From the NCBI GenBank assembly GCA_004134985.1, contig REGQ01000001.1:434001-498000 (forward strand): 64,000 nucleotides of DNA, written 5' to 3'. Positions within the stretch are counted from its first letter, which is position 1, and every line of letters begins with the position of its first letter. Below the pieces are notes generated by a model. It was given only the letters and a program-made list of their open reading frames with translations, was not told the origin of the DNA and did no database searches. This DNA is from Paenibacillaceae bacterium (GTDB lineage Bacteria > Bacillota > Bacilli > Paenibacillales > Paenibacillaceae). Shown one piece after another: positions 42,560 to 51,197 of this stretch. The position numbers and the translations under genes were made by a program.

Positions 42560-44536
42560 ATGAAGCTGAACGAACATATGCTAATTTGGACATCTGCTTC
42601 TGTTAAGCTGATGGATGTCAGACATACAACAATGACCAGTGGCGACAAGCTGCCGGCTTATCGCCCTCCCGCTAACGGATTTCTTTTTGCTATTCGCGGG
42701 TCAGCGCAGATTAAGCTTGATGATGTGGAATATGTCGTGAGCAGCATGTATGTACTGCATGGCGGCAAAGGAATGTATCTGGATATTCAGCTCAAGCAAG
42801 AGCGTTTCGAATATTATCTTATCCTGTATAAGGCGGATTTTCTGCTTCCGGAAAGCCCGGAAATTCGCAGCATCATGGCAGCGGGGAATCCTTTGCAGAT
42901 TCAATACGGCTATGCCCCTTTGTATCCATTGTCGTTGTATGAGAAGCTCGAGCGTATTGCCAAAGAATGGCTCACGCAAGGCAATCTCGAGCGGCTTCAT
43001 GCGAGGACATTATTCTATCAATTTATATACGGACTTATTCGCCAACTGCATCAACAGGATGTTCGAATCATTCGGGCAGACCCGGCTGAGCAAGCATTAC
43101 GATATTTGCAAGAACATTATACCGAGCCTTTGACACTCGAGTTGCTGGCATCGGTGCTGGATTGCAGCCCCAGCCATCTGTCGAGAATATTCAAGCAGCG
43201 CACATCCTGCAGTCCCATTGAATATATGATCCGCCTGCGGATCAACAGAGCCAAAAGCCTGCTTGCCAACACGGAAGCAGCACTGCAGGAAATAGCCTTA
43301 AGTATCGGCTATACTGATGTGTATTATTTTAGCCGCATCTTCAAAAAACAAACCGGGCAGTCCCCTCTCCGCTACCGCGAAACCTGCCATGATCCGCTGG
43401 TTAAGCAGTATAATCCATTTCTCATGCTAGGATCATCCATTGTTCCTCATAAGATTAGACGCTATATTAATAAACGTAGTGATAATCATTATCAATATAT
43501 CGATAAAGGGGCATTTCATTTGATCAGAAACAGAAAACAGTCAACCGCGTTAACGCTGCTGCTTAGTCTTACTTTACTGCTTAGCGCATGCTCAGGCGCA
43601 GCGTATAACAACTCAGCCGCAAATTCTGGTTCAGCCTCAAGCGGAGCCGCCAGTGGAAACAATGGACAGGCAGTGGCGAAACAGCCCGCGGCGGCTTCAG
43701 CAACGATTATGTACACAGGAGCCGATGGCGAAGTTGAGATCCCGAGAAATCCACAAAGAATTGTTCTTCTGACCCATGCCTATGTTGGCTATTTCATGGC
43801 GCTCGGCATTAATCCAGTCGGAGCACCAACAATGACAATGGGAAATCCTTATTATAAAGGCAAGATTGATGATATGGAGGATATCGGGGCTCCGGGTGCC
43901 TTTTCAAGCGAGAAAATTATAACTTTAGATCCGGATCTTATCATTGCGATTAAAGGTACAGAAAATCTGGAAGAAATAAGTAAAATCGCACCCGTCGTAA
44001 CGATAAATTACGGAGAAAAAGACTATAAAGAGCAACTGATTGAATTCGGTAAACTAACGAATCGTACAGATAAGGCCCAGCAATGGGTGGATAATTGGGA
44101 GAAAAAGATTGCCGAATACAAACCGCAGGTTTTGCAGGCAGTCGGTGACAAAACGGTATCTGTGCTGAGTCAGTATGATAAAAGTGTATATATTTTTGGT
44201 GAAAATTATGGACGGGGAACGGAAATTTTATATGGTGAGTTTGGACTAAAGGCCCCTCCAGCATTTGACATAAAGCTTGGTTATGCAGATATCTCTCTTG
44301 AGAAGCTTCCTGAGTATGTTGGCGATTATATTTTTACATCTCCGGATTCCTCAAAAGCAGAGGATACCAGTCCTATGTATACAAGCGATATGTGGAACGC
44401 ACTTCCTGCTGTTAAGAATAATCAGGTGTTTTACATCGACAAGCATTCCGCAGCCTTCAACGATCCCATCACACTGGAAGCAGTGCTCCCGATTATTGTC
44501 GATAGCCTTACTTCTACTGAAAGCAGAAAGAACTGA
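42560..44536 (+). CDS. AraC regulator read in frame into a siderophore-binding lipoprotein
   Basis: The frame is open for 658 codons. Residues 1-170 look like a cupin-type sensing domain and about 175-275 are an AraC HTH pair (LTLELLASVLDCSPSHLSRIFKQRT, LQEIALSIGYTDVYYFSRIFKKQTGQSP). Residues 280-320 look non-coding in style. From residue 321 a full lipoprotein SBP begins (signal NRKQSTALTLLLSLTLLLSAC). A separate promoter, Fur box and ribosome site lie in the 280-320 stretch. The regulator has most likely lost its stop, or a stop has been missed, and the SBP is mainly made from its own start at 43520. A true fusion would carry a signal peptide in its middle. The ATG at 42560 has weak ribosome signals. 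Confidence 0.7.
   Translation: MKLNEHMLIWTSASVKLMDVRHTTMTSGDKLPAYRPPANGFLFAIRGSAQIKLDDVEYVVSSMYVLHGGKGMYLDIQLKQERFEYYLILYKADFLLPESPEIRSIMAAGNPLQIQYGYAPLYPLSLYEKLERIAKEWLTQGNLERLHARTLFYQFIYGLIRQLHQQDVRIIRADPAEQALRYLQEHYTEPLTLELLASVLDCSPSHLSRIFKQRTSCSPIEYMIRLRINRAKSLLANTEAALQEIALSIGYTDVYYFSRIFKKQTGQSPLRYRETCHDPLVKQYNPFLMLGSSIVPHKIRRYINKRSDNHYQYIDKGAFHLIRNRKQSTALTLLLSLTLLLSACSGAAYNNSAANSGSASSGAASGNNGQAVAKQPAAASATIMYTGADGEVEIPRNPQRIVLLTHAYVGYFMALGINPVGAPTMTMGNPYYKGKIDDMEDIGAPGAFSSEKIITLDPDLIIAIKGTENLEEISKIAPVVTINYGEKDYKEQLIEFGKLTNRTDKAQQWVDNWEKKIAEYKPQVLQAVGDKTVSVLSQYDKSVYIFGENYGRGTEILYGEFGLKAPPAFDIKLGYADISLEKLPEYVGDYIFTSPDSSKAEDTSPMYTSDMWNALPAVKNNQVFYIDKHSAAFNDPITLEAVLPIIVDSLTSTESRKN
43440..43468 (+). 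promoter_or_regulatory. Internal promoter of the SBP gene
   Basis: TTGTTC (43440-43445) and TATATT (43463-43468), 17-bp spacer, inside the long AraC-SBP frame and 11 bp before the Fur box. Confidence 0.6.
43480..43494. promoter_or_regulatory. Consensus Fur box inside the AraC-SBP frame
   Basis: TGATAATCATTATCA matches the Fur 7-1-7 consensus at all 14 fixed positions. It lies 25 bp upstream of the SBP start. Confidence 0.9.
43520..44536 (+). CDS. Iron-siderophore substrate-binding lipoprotein (own TTG start)
   Basis: A 338-residue SBP in the same frame as the AraC domain. The TTG at 43520 has AAAGGGG eight bases ahead. The signal peptide ends in the lipobox LLSAC, then a Ser/Ala/Gly-rich linker, then GEVEIPRNPQRIVLL, LGINPVGAPTMTMGNPYYKGKIDDMEDIGAPGAFSSEKIITLDPDLIIAIKG and MWNALPAVKNNQVFYID, all typical of the FecB/FhuD class. 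Probably displays a ferri-siderophore to a FecCD permease; none is adjacent, so the permease at 59.4 kb or another locus is needed. Confidence 0.8.
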   Translation: MIRNRKQSTALTLLLSLTLLLSACSGAAYNNSAANSGSASSGAASGNNGQAVAKQPAAASATIMYTGADGEVEIPRNPQRIVLLTHAYVGYFMALGINPVGAPTMTMGNPYYKGKIDDMEDIGAPGAFSSEKIITLDPDLIIAIKGTENLEEISKIAPVVTINYGEKDYKEQLIEFGKLTNRTDKAQQWVDNWEKKIAEYKPQVLQAVGDKTVSVLSQYDKSVYIFGENYGRGTEILYGEFGLKAPPAFDIKLGYADISLEKLPEYVGDYIFTSPDSSKAEDTSPMYTSDMWNALPAVKNNQVFYIDKHSAAFNDPITLEAVLPIIVDSLTSTESRKN

Positions 44537-44627
44537 CCATTGATAGACAGAGAAACCTGTGGATTAAAGCTATTTTCAGATGGACAGCCCATGAAACATT
44601 TTGGCGGATATAAGGTTTAGTGAATAG

Positions 44628-44675
44628 AAGGACTTTCCTTAGGTCGTTTAGACCTTTAGGAGAGTCCTTCTTTTG
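44628..44675 (+). terminator. Terminator after the AraC-SBP locus
   Basis: AAGGACTTTCCTTAGGTC pairs with GACCTTTAGGAGAGTCCTT around GTTTA, followed by CTTTTG. A long, nearly perfect stem. Confidence 0.8.
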
Positions 44676-44826
44676 ATGATTAAACTTCAACCCGTTCTAT
44701 AACATTAAAGAACATGATAATGTGTTTGCCTCACAAACTGTGGATGATTGTATGAAACCTTATCATTTGCATGACTGTTGTAAAATGAATTTGAACATCC
44801 AATTTGAGCTTGAAAGGGGAGCTACG

Positions 44827-45381
44827 ATGAGCCAAACGATGACACTGCAACAATTTCTTGAGGAAAACGGAAAGGACCGCATTGAGGCAATTGCAGGCTA
44901 TATCGGCAATTATATTAGAGAAGAAGCTCAGGCTGTATTGCACAACAATCAGGAACGATTGCTGAAGGCATACAATGAAGCTGGCGATGCGGCTTACGGA
45001 ACCTACTTAAACCTGTTATTTCTGCCTATTCATAAGCAGTTTAAGAAAATGGGCTTTCGCCTTGATCCCCATCTTCCCGGAAATTTCGATATTTCACGCG
45101 AATGGGGAAACGAGGAGCAAACCGAGCAGCAGCGCTGGATGTGGAGTACAGTCTATTCTTCAAACGGGACAGCGCTCGGAACATTGGTAACTATCGTTTA
45201 TCACGATCATTCACAGTTTCGCATTCCCCGCCTGCCTCAAATAATCGCATTGAGCGAGATTGGCAAAGTGGACGTTGTCGCAGCCCTTTCCCTGCGCTCT
45301 CCGGAATTTGAAGAAGCGCTCGAATTTACCTTGGAATATGAGCGCTATTTGCAAAGCCAGCAGGTACAGGAAGCACCATAA
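44827..45381 (+). CDS. Small uncharacterised soluble protein
   Basis: A 184-residue protein that I do not recognise. It is soluble and mostly mixed alpha/beta, with a helical start (LQQFLEENGKDRIEAIAGYIGNYIREEAQAVL) and no membrane segments. GAAAGGGGAGC lies before the ATG at 44827; the longer frame upstream has no ribosome signal. It shares a bidirectional terminator with the convergent VanZ-RDD gene. No function is proposed. Confidence 0.6.
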   Translation: MSQTMTLQQFLEENGKDRIEAIAGYIGNYIREEAQAVLHNNQERLLKAYNEAGDAAYGTYLNLLFLPIHKQFKKMGFRLDPHLPGNFDISREWGNEEQTEQQRWMWSTVYSSNGTALGTLVTIVYHDHSQFRIPRLPQIIALSEIGKVDVVAALSLRSPEFEEALEFTLEYERYLQSQQVQEAP

Positions 45382-45416
45382 AGCGTACAGGAAGCAGCAG
45401 TGCAACTCCATGAGCA

Positions 45417-45456
45417 CAGCAAAGCCGCGGCCATCGCTGCCGCGGCTTTCTCTAAC
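45417..45456. terminator. Bidirectional terminator
   Basis: AAAGCCGCGG (45421-45430) pairs with CCGCGGCTTT (45440-45449). The plus side runs into TCTCT. On the minus side the hairpin is followed by a short GCTGTGC tail, so it is weaker there. Confidence 0.65.
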
Positions 45457-45457
45457 G

Positions 45458-46606
45458 CTACGTACGCTCCTCAGCGTTGTCTGATAACTCATCTTCACTC
45501 GAACGTGCCTTTGCCAGCCGTTTGGGTGGAATGATCGCATGGGTCGTGCGGCTGATTCGTTCATGCAGCAGCACGCGATTGCGATTGAACAGGCACGCGA
45601 GCAGATGAATAAATAACCAGCCGTTGACGATGAGCAACAACAGCGCACCAATTATATGAAGCATACCGAGCCCTGAACTAACTGCCGAAACAGCAAACAA
45701 TGCATTAAGCCCCCACCATCCGCCATACAATATGCCATTGCGCACCACGACTTCCTTGAAAGCAAGCCGTTCCTCGCTGCCTACAATACGGATGCGGACA
45801 AGCGCTTTGCCGAGTGTCATTCCATTTGTCCAGTAAGGAACCAGCAGGAAATACAGGATAAATGCTGCGATGCCATACATTTTCAAATCCAGGATGAACA
45901 ACACAAGCATGACAGGCAGAAGCACCATCCAGTCAAATAGCAGCGCAATCGCCCTCCGCGTATAACTGACACGCTTTTTGGCGAGATCAACTCCGGCATC
46001 CAGCGACTCCATGCGCGGAAGCACGGCAGACAACCATGAGGCGACAACATAGCCTGTCATTCCGCCAAGCGTATTGAGCATCAGGTCATCTACGTCAAAG
46101 AGACGATAGGGATAATCATAATAACCGTAAATAGCCGTTACTTGCGTAATTTCAAAGAAAAGCGCCATCGAAAAGGACAAGATCAGCCCTGTTTTCCAGT
46201 TTACCCTGGCATAGTAACGCAAGAACATTCCAAGCGGCATGGTCAGCATTACGTTAAACAGCACTTGCAGCACCGCTCGCTCTTTGAACAACCGCATGTA
46301 GGTGGACGGCTGGTCAAGAACAATTCCCGTCTCCTTCATAATATCGCTCACAAATTGAAAAGGAACAAGCTGCGTATAACCCGAAGCCATTGGCGCATTG
46401 TGACGGCTAGTCGGCAAAGGCAGAATAACGAGAAATAATGCATTGATCAAATAAAGCAAAAACAAATATAAAAGAAAACTGCGCAGCCAATTTACATAGC
46501 CATGTCTGCGATATTGCATGATAAGAAACGGCAGCGTAAAGAGCAACGCTGCAACCGGGAACGACATAAACGCGTACGCAACCGGAGAAATATAAGGTTC
46601 TAGCAT
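45458..46606 (-). CDS. VanZ-RDD domain membrane protein
   Basis: A 382-residue membrane protein joining two families. Residues 1-200 hold a VanZ-like domain with LFLVILPLP, NVMLTMPLGMFLRYYAR and DDLMLNTLGGMTGYV, typical of that family. Residues 215-345 form an RDD-type domain of three to four helices (RRAIALLFDWMVLLPVM through GMTLGKALVRIRIV to a final helix near 330). Such VanZ-RDD fusions occur in Bacillales; their function is unknown. The start codon at 46606 has a weak ribosome site. Confidence 0.8.
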   Translation of the reverse strand: MLEPYISPVAYAFMSFPVAALLFTLPFLIMQYRRHGYVNWLRSFLLYLFLLYLINALFLVILPLPTSRHNAPMASGYTQLVPFQFVSDIMKETGIVLDQPSTYMRLFKERAVLQVLFNVMLTMPLGMFLRYYARVNWKTGLILSFSMALFFEITQVTAIYGYYDYPYRLFDVDDLMLNTLGGMTGYVVASWLSAVLPRMESLDAGVDLAKKRVSYTRRAIALLFDWMVLLPVMLVLFILDLKMYGIAAFILYFLLVPYWTNGMTLGKALVRIRIVGSEERLAFKEVVVRNGILYGGWWGLNALFAVSAVSSGLGMLHIIGALLLLIVNGWLFIHLLACLFNRNRVLLHERISRTTHAIIPPKRLAKARSSEDELSDNAEERT

Positions 46607-46663
46607 ACTGTCACCACCTGCTGTCCAAACATAGTAAGCAACCGGACGGAAGCTTGTCTATCG

Positions 46664-48064
46664 TTATCTTCGAGTAAAATAATAGCCCGGTCCAATTGAA
46701 AAACCTAATACTTCTTTGCTTTCATTAAAAATGATTGCCGCTGGAAACCGTCCGAGCCGGAGTGATGCGTTCTCATCGACTTGAACGGCGAATTTAGGGA
46801 GAATCAGGCCCTTCATCCCTTTCACTTTCGCAACCAATCCGGATTGCTTCGAATCAATATGAACTTTGCCTATGCGCGGACAACTATATTCGCCAACTAT
46901 TCTCTCCGTCAAAAGTTCTGTATCCAAGACCGGCTTACGTTCAACCGGCAAATCAAACAAAGGTCGACCGAGCGCGGCATTCACCCCATTCAAGGTCACA
47001 TCCCATACCGGCGCTCTCGCAATGTTCGCGATGGCCACCGCAGCCACTTTCGCTTCGACGGCAATATAAATGTCGCTGGATATCCCTTTCTGCCCGCCCG
47101 AATGTCCGACAAGCGTCATCCCGTTATGCCACTTTTGCGTACTGAGTCCAAGCTTGCCCCGGATCATTTCATGAATGGCCTGGCTGCTGACAAGGCGGAC
47201 GCCGCGGGCCGTTCCCCCTTCATAAAACAACTCGCTGAACGTCAGCAGATCCGCTGCAGATGACAGCAAATGGCCGTGTCCGTAAACGGGCCCGCTGCTG
47301 ATCGGTGACTCTCCCCGTTTAATGATGTTTTCCTTATGCAATGGCCGCCGCCAATCCCTGTGAGGATAGGAATAGTAAACCGCCGACGGCTCCGCTATTT
47401 CAGGCGAGCCGAAGTGAAACGTCGTATCTGACATGCCCAGTGGCTGAACAATCCGCTGCATCACATACTCAATATAGGGCTGGCCGCTGGCGCGGCTGAC
47501 GATTTCATCCAGAAACATATAGCCTTCATTGGAATAGGAATAGTTGATGCCCGGCGGACCAAACCACTCCTTCACCGATTCGTTAAACAAGTCAATGAAC
47601 TGATCCATGGATGATATCTGCTCCACCCGAAACGGATTGAAGGGCAATCGTTCCGACTTTCGATACTCGTTATCCTGACGTAAACTATTCACCATCATAC
47701 GGTAGTATAACGCAAGATTCGGAAGACCGCTTGTATGGTTAAGCAGATGCCTGATTTGAATATGGTTTGCATATTGACGCGGAAGCCGCAACGCCGGCAA
47801 CCATTTCGTTACCGGATCATCGATGGAAAGGCGGCCTTCTTCCTGGAGCATCATAATGGCAAGCGCCGTAAAGGTTTTCGTAATCGAGGCAATTCCGAAA
47901 GTCGTATGCGCAGTTGCAGTCAGCTTATGTTCCCGATCACGGAAGCCGTAACCTTGTTGAATAAGCACCTGCCCCTCCTTGGCCACGCCTGCTGCCAACC
48001 CGGGAATGTTATTCGTTGCTACGCTGTTTTCTATATTGCGTTCCCATTCATCCCACATGCTCAT
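46664..48064 (-). CDS. Serine hydrolase, class C beta-lactamase fold
   Basis: A 466-residue protein with SITK (SxxK near residue 60), YSN (in NYSYSNEGYMFL), and HSGGQKG as the KTG-like third box: all three catalytic motifs are present. The N-terminal 350 residues are the catalytic domain, and the last 100 or so are an added domain often seen in this family. No signal peptide is evident, so it is probably cytoplasmic. The ATG at 48064 has GGGGGGAG ahead. Unlike the similar protein at 16554 it is not linked to an iron gene. The substrate is unknown. Confidence 0.82.
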   Translation of the reverse strand: MSMWDEWERNIENSVATNNIPGLAAGVAKEGQVLIQQGYGFRDREHKLTATAHTTFGIASITKTFTALAIMMLQEEGRLSIDDPVTKWLPALRLPRQYANHIQIRHLLNHTSGLPNLALYYRMMVNSLRQDNEYRKSERLPFNPFRVEQISSMDQFIDLFNESVKEWFGPPGINYSYSNEGYMFLDEIVSRASGQPYIEYVMQRIVQPLGMSDTTFHFGSPEIAEPSAVYYSYPHRDWRRPLHKENIIKRGESPISSGPVYGHGHLLSSAADLLTFSELFYEGGTARGVRLVSSQAIHEMIRGKLGLSTQKWHNGMTLVGHSGGQKGISSDIYIAVEAKVAAVAIANIARAPVWDVTLNGVNAALGRPLFDLPVERKPVLDTELLTERIVGEYSCPRIGKVHIDSKQSGLVAKVKGMKGLILPKFAVQVDENASLRLGRFPAAIIFNESKEVLGFSIGPGYYFTRR

Positions 48065-48281
48065 TCACTCCCCCCTCGCTAGACAGAATTAATAAACCCC
48101 AAACTTCCCATATATAGCAAACTATAATAGATTTCCAAAAAAAGCAATACTGTCTTTACATTTATTATGCCGACTGGTTGCGGAGGCTGGCCTCAGAAAC
48201 TATAATTTCTAAACGGGGGTTGTCAAACTCTTGCTATTTGCCAGCAACGATGAGAAGCATACAAGGAGGTCAACACAGACA

Positions 48282-48860
48282 ATGAAACTGATCAAGCAAA
48301 TTCGGGTGTTCGGGCTGCTGCTATTCATAGCCCTTATGTTCACGGCGGTCACCGGATGCGCGGTTTTAAATGATGTATTGGATCAACAGCCTTCAGTGAA
48401 TGAAGCAACTTCGCCCAATGGTGCCGCTGATGGGCGCGGAAACACGTCTTCTGATGGTGACGCCCCTGCTTCCGGCATCGCGTTAAGCGGGGAGTTCGAA
48501 GCGCTCCATAATGACAATGGCGAGCTTGATGAATTTCGAACGGTCGCGCTCCACCTGCTGGAACACGGCGAACTGCCTGATTACTACTTGACCAAGGCCG
48601 AGGCACGGGAGCTTGGATGGGTTGCACAGAAAGGGAATTTGGATAAGGTCGCTCCGGACTCATCGATCGGCGGCGATGTGTTTTACAATCGTGAGCGTCA
48701 GCTGCCATCTGCCAAGGGACGAACATGGTACGAGGCAGATATTCATTATTCAGGCGGCACAAGAGGCGCTGACCGGATTTTGTATTCAAGCGACGGGATG
48801 ATCTATATGACTAGAGATCACTATAAGACTTTTACGAGGATTGACGGCGGGGAGGGTTAA
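48282..48860 (+). CDS. Barnase-type guanyl-specific ribonuclease with a lipoprotein signal
   Basis: A 192-residue protein. The C-terminal 110 residues match barnase: [41 protein letters not shown], then [25 protein letters not shown] and MTRDHYKTF. They keep the catalytic Glu, two Arg and the last His. The N-terminus has a signal peptide with a lipobox VTGC (Cys26) and a Ser/Gly/Asp-rich linker, so the enzyme would be exported and lipid-anchored rather than freely secreted. The ATG at 48282 has AAGGAGG ahead. It is followed directly by its barstar inhibitor gene. Confidence 0.9.
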   Translation: MKLIKQIRVFGLLLFIALMFTAVTGCAVLNDVLDQQPSVNEATSPNGAADGRGNTSSDGDAPASGIALSGEFEALHNDNGELDEFRTVALHLLEHGELPDYYLTKAEARELGWVAQKGNLDKVAPDSSIGGDVFYNRERQLPSAKGRTWYEADIHYSGGTRGADRILYSSDGMIYMTRDHYKTFTRIDGGEG

Positions 48861-48861
48861 C

Positions 48862-49191
48862 ATGCGTATTGTCACATTGGATATAGCGATGAATTGCAGC
48901 GCAACTGAATTACATGACCAGTTGAGCGAAAAGCTTGGCTTGCCGGATTGGTATGGACGCAATCTCGATGCCTTATGGGACGTGCTGAGCGGCTGGGTCG
49001 AGTTGCCGCTCGTCATCCGGATCAGCCGCAGCCAATTGCTGGCTGCCGGCACCGGGCAAGCTTGCCCGGAGGGGACACCTGAGCAAGAACTACCGGTGCC
49101 CGAGACGGCGCAGGAGGTCACAGCTATTGTAGAGCTGCTGCTTGAGGCCGCCGCGGAGCTGGATGAGCTGGAAGTACAGCTTGACGCATAA
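48862..49191 (+). CDS. Barstar-family ribonuclease inhibitor
   Basis: A 109-residue protein with the barstar signature [29 protein letters not shown] near residues 15-45, the segment that contacts the barnase active site. It begins 1 nt after the barnase stop, with GGGGAGGG ahead of ATG 48862, so the cell makes the cytoplasmic inhibitor together with the toxic RNase. A Gln/Glu/Pro-rich insert (residues about 62-80) is less conserved. Confidence 0.9.
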   Translation: MRIVTLDIAMNCSATELHDQLSEKLGLPDWYGRNLDALWDVLSGWVELPLVIRISRSQLLAAGTGQACPEGTPEQELPVPETAQEVTAIVELLLEAAAELDELEVQLDA

Positions 49192-49299
49192 GCACACCTG
49201 CGGCGTCCATGAGACAGAAATCGTGCGGTCCGTTGGAGGACGGGCCGTGATTCCAACCACGATACCCTAACAATAGACAACTTGCATAAACATAAATAA

Positions 49300-49340
49300 G
49301 AAAAGCCGCGACAACCTTCCATTGTCAAGGCTTTTCTTTG
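49300..49340. terminator. Bidirectional terminator after barstar
   Basis: GAAAAGCC and GACAA pair with TTGTC and GGCTTTTC, with TTTG on the plus side and TTATTTATG on the minus side. It serves the convergent barstar and sugar-permease transcripts. Confidence 0.8.
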
Positions 49341-49439
49341 CATTGCACGGCTTTCGTAAGCGCCGCGTGCCTCATTATTCATAATAAGCGCCACTGGCCT
49401 CATAACCATCGTAAGCGCCTCAGTCCACTCAAAAGCGGA

Positions 49440-50258
49440 TTACCCCTTGACCGCCCCGGCGGTAATGCCGCGGGACATTTGCTCTGTGAACAGCAGATAG
49501 ATAATGACAGTCGGCAATGCGATCATCGTCATGACGGCAAACTGCGCGCCGTAGTTCGATGAGTATTGGCCGGCGAATTTCATAATGGAAAACGGCAATG
49601 TCTTGAATTTCTCAGAGGTTAGAAAAGTATTCGCCATAATAAATTCATTCCACCAACTGATGAAATTCATAATGCAGACCGTTGCGATTGCCGGCTTGGT
49701 CATTGGCATGATAATTCGGAAGATAACACCGTAGACGGAACAGCCGTCCATCACCGCCGATTCCTCAATGCTTCGGGGCAGCGTCTGCAGAAATCCGGTG
49801 AGGATCAATACGCTGATTGGCAACGAAAAAGCGATGTAAGGAAAAATAAGTGAAAACGGATTGTCAATCATATTCAGTTCATTAAACAATATGAAATTCG
49901 GCAAAAGCGTTGCATGGATCGGAATAATCATGCCTAGCATTATGAATGCCATCGTCACACCGCTCAGCCGCCACTTCATCCGCGATATTGCATAACTCAG
50001 CATAAGAGACAACAATGCCGCCAGCAATACCGAAGCCATCGTAATGAAAAAGCTGTTCAACAAAAATTTGGGCACACTGCCGTATGTGAATGCATTAACG
50101 TAGTTTATCCACTCCGGTTGTGACGGCCACTGTAAAATGCGCTTTCCGAAAAAATCCCCGCTTTTCAGAAAAGAGTAATTGATCAGCCAAATGAGTGGGA
50201 AGAGCTGCATCAGAGCTACGAACCACAACAGCGCCTGCAAACTGAATTTACGTATCAT
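49440..50258 (-). CDS. Carbohydrate ABC transporter permease (MalG/UgpE type)
   Basis: A 272-residue six-helix permease. The EAA loop is SIEESAVMDGCSVYGVIFRIIMPMTKPAIAT and the C-terminus ends YLLFTEQMSRGITAGAVKG, as in CUT1-family MalG proteins. It completes the channel with the upstream permease. The ATG at 50258 has GAGAGGAG ten bases ahead, and starts 19 nt after the other permease gene. The ATPase is not encoded here; CUT1 systems commonly use a shared MsmX-type ATPase. Confidence 0.9.
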   Translation of the reverse strand: MIRKFSLQALLWFVALMQLFPLIWLINYSFLKSGDFFGKRILQWPSQPEWINYVNAFTYGSVPKFLLNSFFITMASVLLAALLSLMLSYAISRMKWRLSGVTMAFIMLGMIIPIHATLLPNFILFNELNMIDNPFSLIFPYIAFSLPISVLILTGFLQTLPRSIEESAVMDGCSVYGVIFRIIMPMTKPAIATVCIMNFISWWNEFIMANTFLTSEKFKTLPFSIMKFAGQYSSNYGAQFAVMTMIALPTVIIYLLFTEQMSRGITAGAVKG

Positions 50259-50277
50259 GTGTTGTGTGCTCCTCTCA

Positions 50278-51162
50278 TTAAAACTCGCCCACATCTTTTT
50301 TGAATATGCGATTCATGACAACTGTGATGATCAGGCAGACCACAACGAACACGACCGAGATGGCGTTGCCGTAACCGTACAGCGACGAAGTAAAGGCGGT
50401 TTTATACAAATAATTGCCGACAAATTGCGTCGTATTCAACGGCCCGCCATTGGTCATCAGGAAGATCGTCTCCATCTGCTTCAGGCAGGCTGTCACGGCA
50501 ATAACGACCGCCACCCTTACCATCGGGGACAATAGCGGAATGACGACGTGCGTGTACAGCTTTACTCTGCCCGCGCCATCCAGCTCTGCCGCTTCATACA
50601 GATCCTTCGGAATGCCTTGCAATCCGGCATAGTAGAGCAGCAGCGCATAGCCGAACCCCTGCCACATGACCACAAAGATGATGCACCAGATGGCAAGCTG
50701 GGGATCGCCCAGCCAGTCCTGCTTCCAGCTTGCCAGTCCGACTCCCTCCAGCACCTTGTTCAACATGCCGTAATTGGGGTGAAAGACGCTCACCCACATT
50801 TTCGACGTGACGACGATCGAGATGACCGCCGGGATAAAAAACACAGTGCGGAACAGCTTCTCGAACCTTCCTGCATGTGTAATAAAAATAGAAAACAAAA
50901 GGGCAACCGGGTGTTGAATGAGCAATGTCACAACCAACAGCAGCAGCGCATTCAGCAGAGAGCGCCAGAACACTGCGTCGTTAAACAATATTTTAATGTA
51001 ATTATCCATGCCTACAAATTTGTAAGCTCCAATACCTTTCCAATCGGTTAGCCCATAATAAGCGCTCATGACAATCGGGACACAGACCATGAACAAGAAC
51101 AGGAACAGTCCTGGCGCGACCAGGGTGAAGATGGTCACTCGGTTGCTAAGCAGCTTATGCAT
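50278..51162 (-). CDS. Carbohydrate ABC transporter permease (MalF/UgpA type)
   Basis: A 294-residue permease with six helices. The EAA loop is DLYEAAELDGAGRVKLYTHVVIPLLSPMV and the N-terminus is LVAPGLFLFLFMVCVPIVMSAYYGLTDW, both typical of CUT1 sugar transporters. The ATG at 51162 has AGGAGGTGGAGAG ahead; a longer upstream frame is possible but lacks a better site. Middle gene of the sugar operon. Confidence 0.9.
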   Translation of the reverse strand: MHKLLSNRVTIFTLVAPGLFLFLFMVCVPIVMSAYYGLTDWKGIGAYKFVGMDNYIKILFNDAVFWRSLLNALLLLVVTLLIQHPVALLFSIFITHAGRFEKLFRTVFFIPAVISIVVTSKMWVSVFHPNYGMLNKVLEGVGLASWKQDWLGDPQLAIWCIIFVVMWQGFGYALLLYYAGLQGIPKDLYEAAELDGAGRVKLYTHVVIPLLSPMVRVAVVIAVTACLKQMETIFLMTNGGPLNTTQFVGNYLYKTAFTSSLYGYGNAISVVFVVVCLIITVVMNRIFKKDVGEF

Positions 51163-51197
51163 CGTTCTCTCCACCTCCTGGCTTGCCAAACATTACG

